Source: Melioribacter roseus
GTDB taxonomy: Bacteria; Bacteroidota; Ignavibacteria; Ignavibacteriales; Melioribacteraceae
Reading direction: 5' to 3'
NCBI GenBank assembly: GCA_020724325.1
Contig: DYHC01000144.1
Location: 1-5,595, forward strand
DNA length: 5,595 nucleotides
Below are positions 5,144 through 5,595 of this stretch, one piece after another. The position numbers and the translations under genes are program-made. The first letter of the stretch is position 1; each line of letters opens with the position of its first letter. The notes under the pieces are model-generated. The model was not told the DNA's origin and ran no database searches. It worked only from the letters and a program-made list of their open reading frames with translations.

Positions 5144-5595
5144 ATGAAAAAGAAATGGACGTCAATCTTTTTATCCCTTTTTCTCTTCACTTCGATTGCA
5201 ACTGCTCAGGATATGCCTTCGGATGCTGCAAAGGCATATAATGAGGGAAATAAATTATTCAAATCTGGTAATCTCGACGGTGCTGTTGCTCAATACAACG
5301 AAGCTTTAAAAACTTCTAAAGACTTTAGAATCTACTACCAGCTTGGTGTTACTCTAAAGAAATTGAATAAATTAAGTGCTGCTGAAGAAGCTTTTCTTGC
5401 TTGTATCCAGAATAATCCTTCTTTCGAAATTGCTTATAATGGGCTTGGTGGAACTTATTTCCAGGAAGGAAAATATGCCGAAGCTGTTGAGAGCTTTAAG
5501 AAGTTTGATGAATTATCAAAACAAAAACAGCATAAAGACCAGGCAAAAGCATATATCGCAAGAGCCTATGTAAAATTGAGCGAGCAAGCCAAGAA
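5144..5595 (+). CDS. Exported tetratricopeptide repeat (TPR) protein, partial: C terminus beyond the window
   Basis: The first 150 residues are visible. Residues 1-21 are a signal peptide (MKKKW, hydrophobic core, ATA then Q22; a good AxA site). TPR units follow: about 27-60 (AYNEGNKLFKSGNLDGAVAQY), 61-94 (IYYQLGVTLKKLNKLSAAEEAF), 95-128 (AYNGLGGTYFQEGKYAEAVESF), and the start of a fourth (AKAYIARAYVKLSEQ) at the window edge. TPR arrays are protein-binding scaffolds, so this is probably a periplasmic or surface-associated scaffold; the partner is unknown. The ATG at 5144 has a weak AGGT 7 nt upstream and is immediately followed by the signal sequence. Only 36 nt separate it from tRNA-Leu with no promoter or terminator evident, so it may be transcribed with the tRNA. 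Confidence 0.9.
   Translation, partial: MKKKWTSIFLSLFLFTSIATAQDMPSDAAKAYNEGNKLFKSGNLDGAVAQYNEALKTSKDFRIYYQLGVTLKKLNKLSAAEEAFLACIQNNPSFEIAYNGLGGTYFQEGKYAEAVESFKKFDELSKQKQHKDQAKAYIARAYVKLSEQAK

Overview
This is an AT-rich, tightly packed bacterial chromosome segment. The organism is probably a member of the Bacteroidota/Chlorobiota/Ignavibacteriota group. Three things suggest this: the ECF sigma factor has the region 4 wording common in that group (LPPKQRQIF, then GKSVGGLKANYFHA); the best lepA promoter candidate fits both the sigma70 pattern and the Bacteroidota TTTG/TAnnTTTG pattern; and the intergenic DNA carries 'GGAGCGAAGCGAC / TTCAGAATGAC' type repeats. The placement is an inference from family resemblance, not from a search.

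Layout. Positions 1-1758 (minus) hold lepA (elongation factor 4), complete at its N terminus and cut by the window edge a few residues before its expected C terminus. Upstream lie a candidate promoter (1904-1935) and a predicted leader of about 140 nt that contains a perfect 13-bp inverted repeat (1781-1872). Positions 1936-2291 show no gene. A strong intrinsic terminator (2292-2325) ends a minus-strand gene for a small exported Spy/CpxP-like protein (2334-2804). The divergent intergenic region 2805-3314 holds two matching promoter-like motifs facing outward, with a cluster of hairpins and direct repeats between them. On the plus strand, 3315-4937 is a three-gene operon with overlapping reading frames: ECF sigma factor, single-pass membrane anti-sigma factor, and a second exported Spy-like helical protein. 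It is followed by tRNA-Leu(GAG) (5024-5107) and, 36 bases later, an exported TPR protein that runs off the right edge.

How it may work together. The sigma operon and the divergent Spy-like gene share TTAAACCA-N15-TGTC at identical spacing, each in the correct orientation and placed as -35/-10 elements. The simplest reading is that the ECF factor drives its own operon and the divergent chaperone-like gene. The operon's own Spy-like protein would then be the periplasmic sensor or modulator acting on the membrane anti-sigma factor. This resembles in outline the CnrH-CnrY-CnrX metal-sensing arrangement, or a Cpx/Spy-type envelope stress loop. The signal it senses cannot be read from the sequence.
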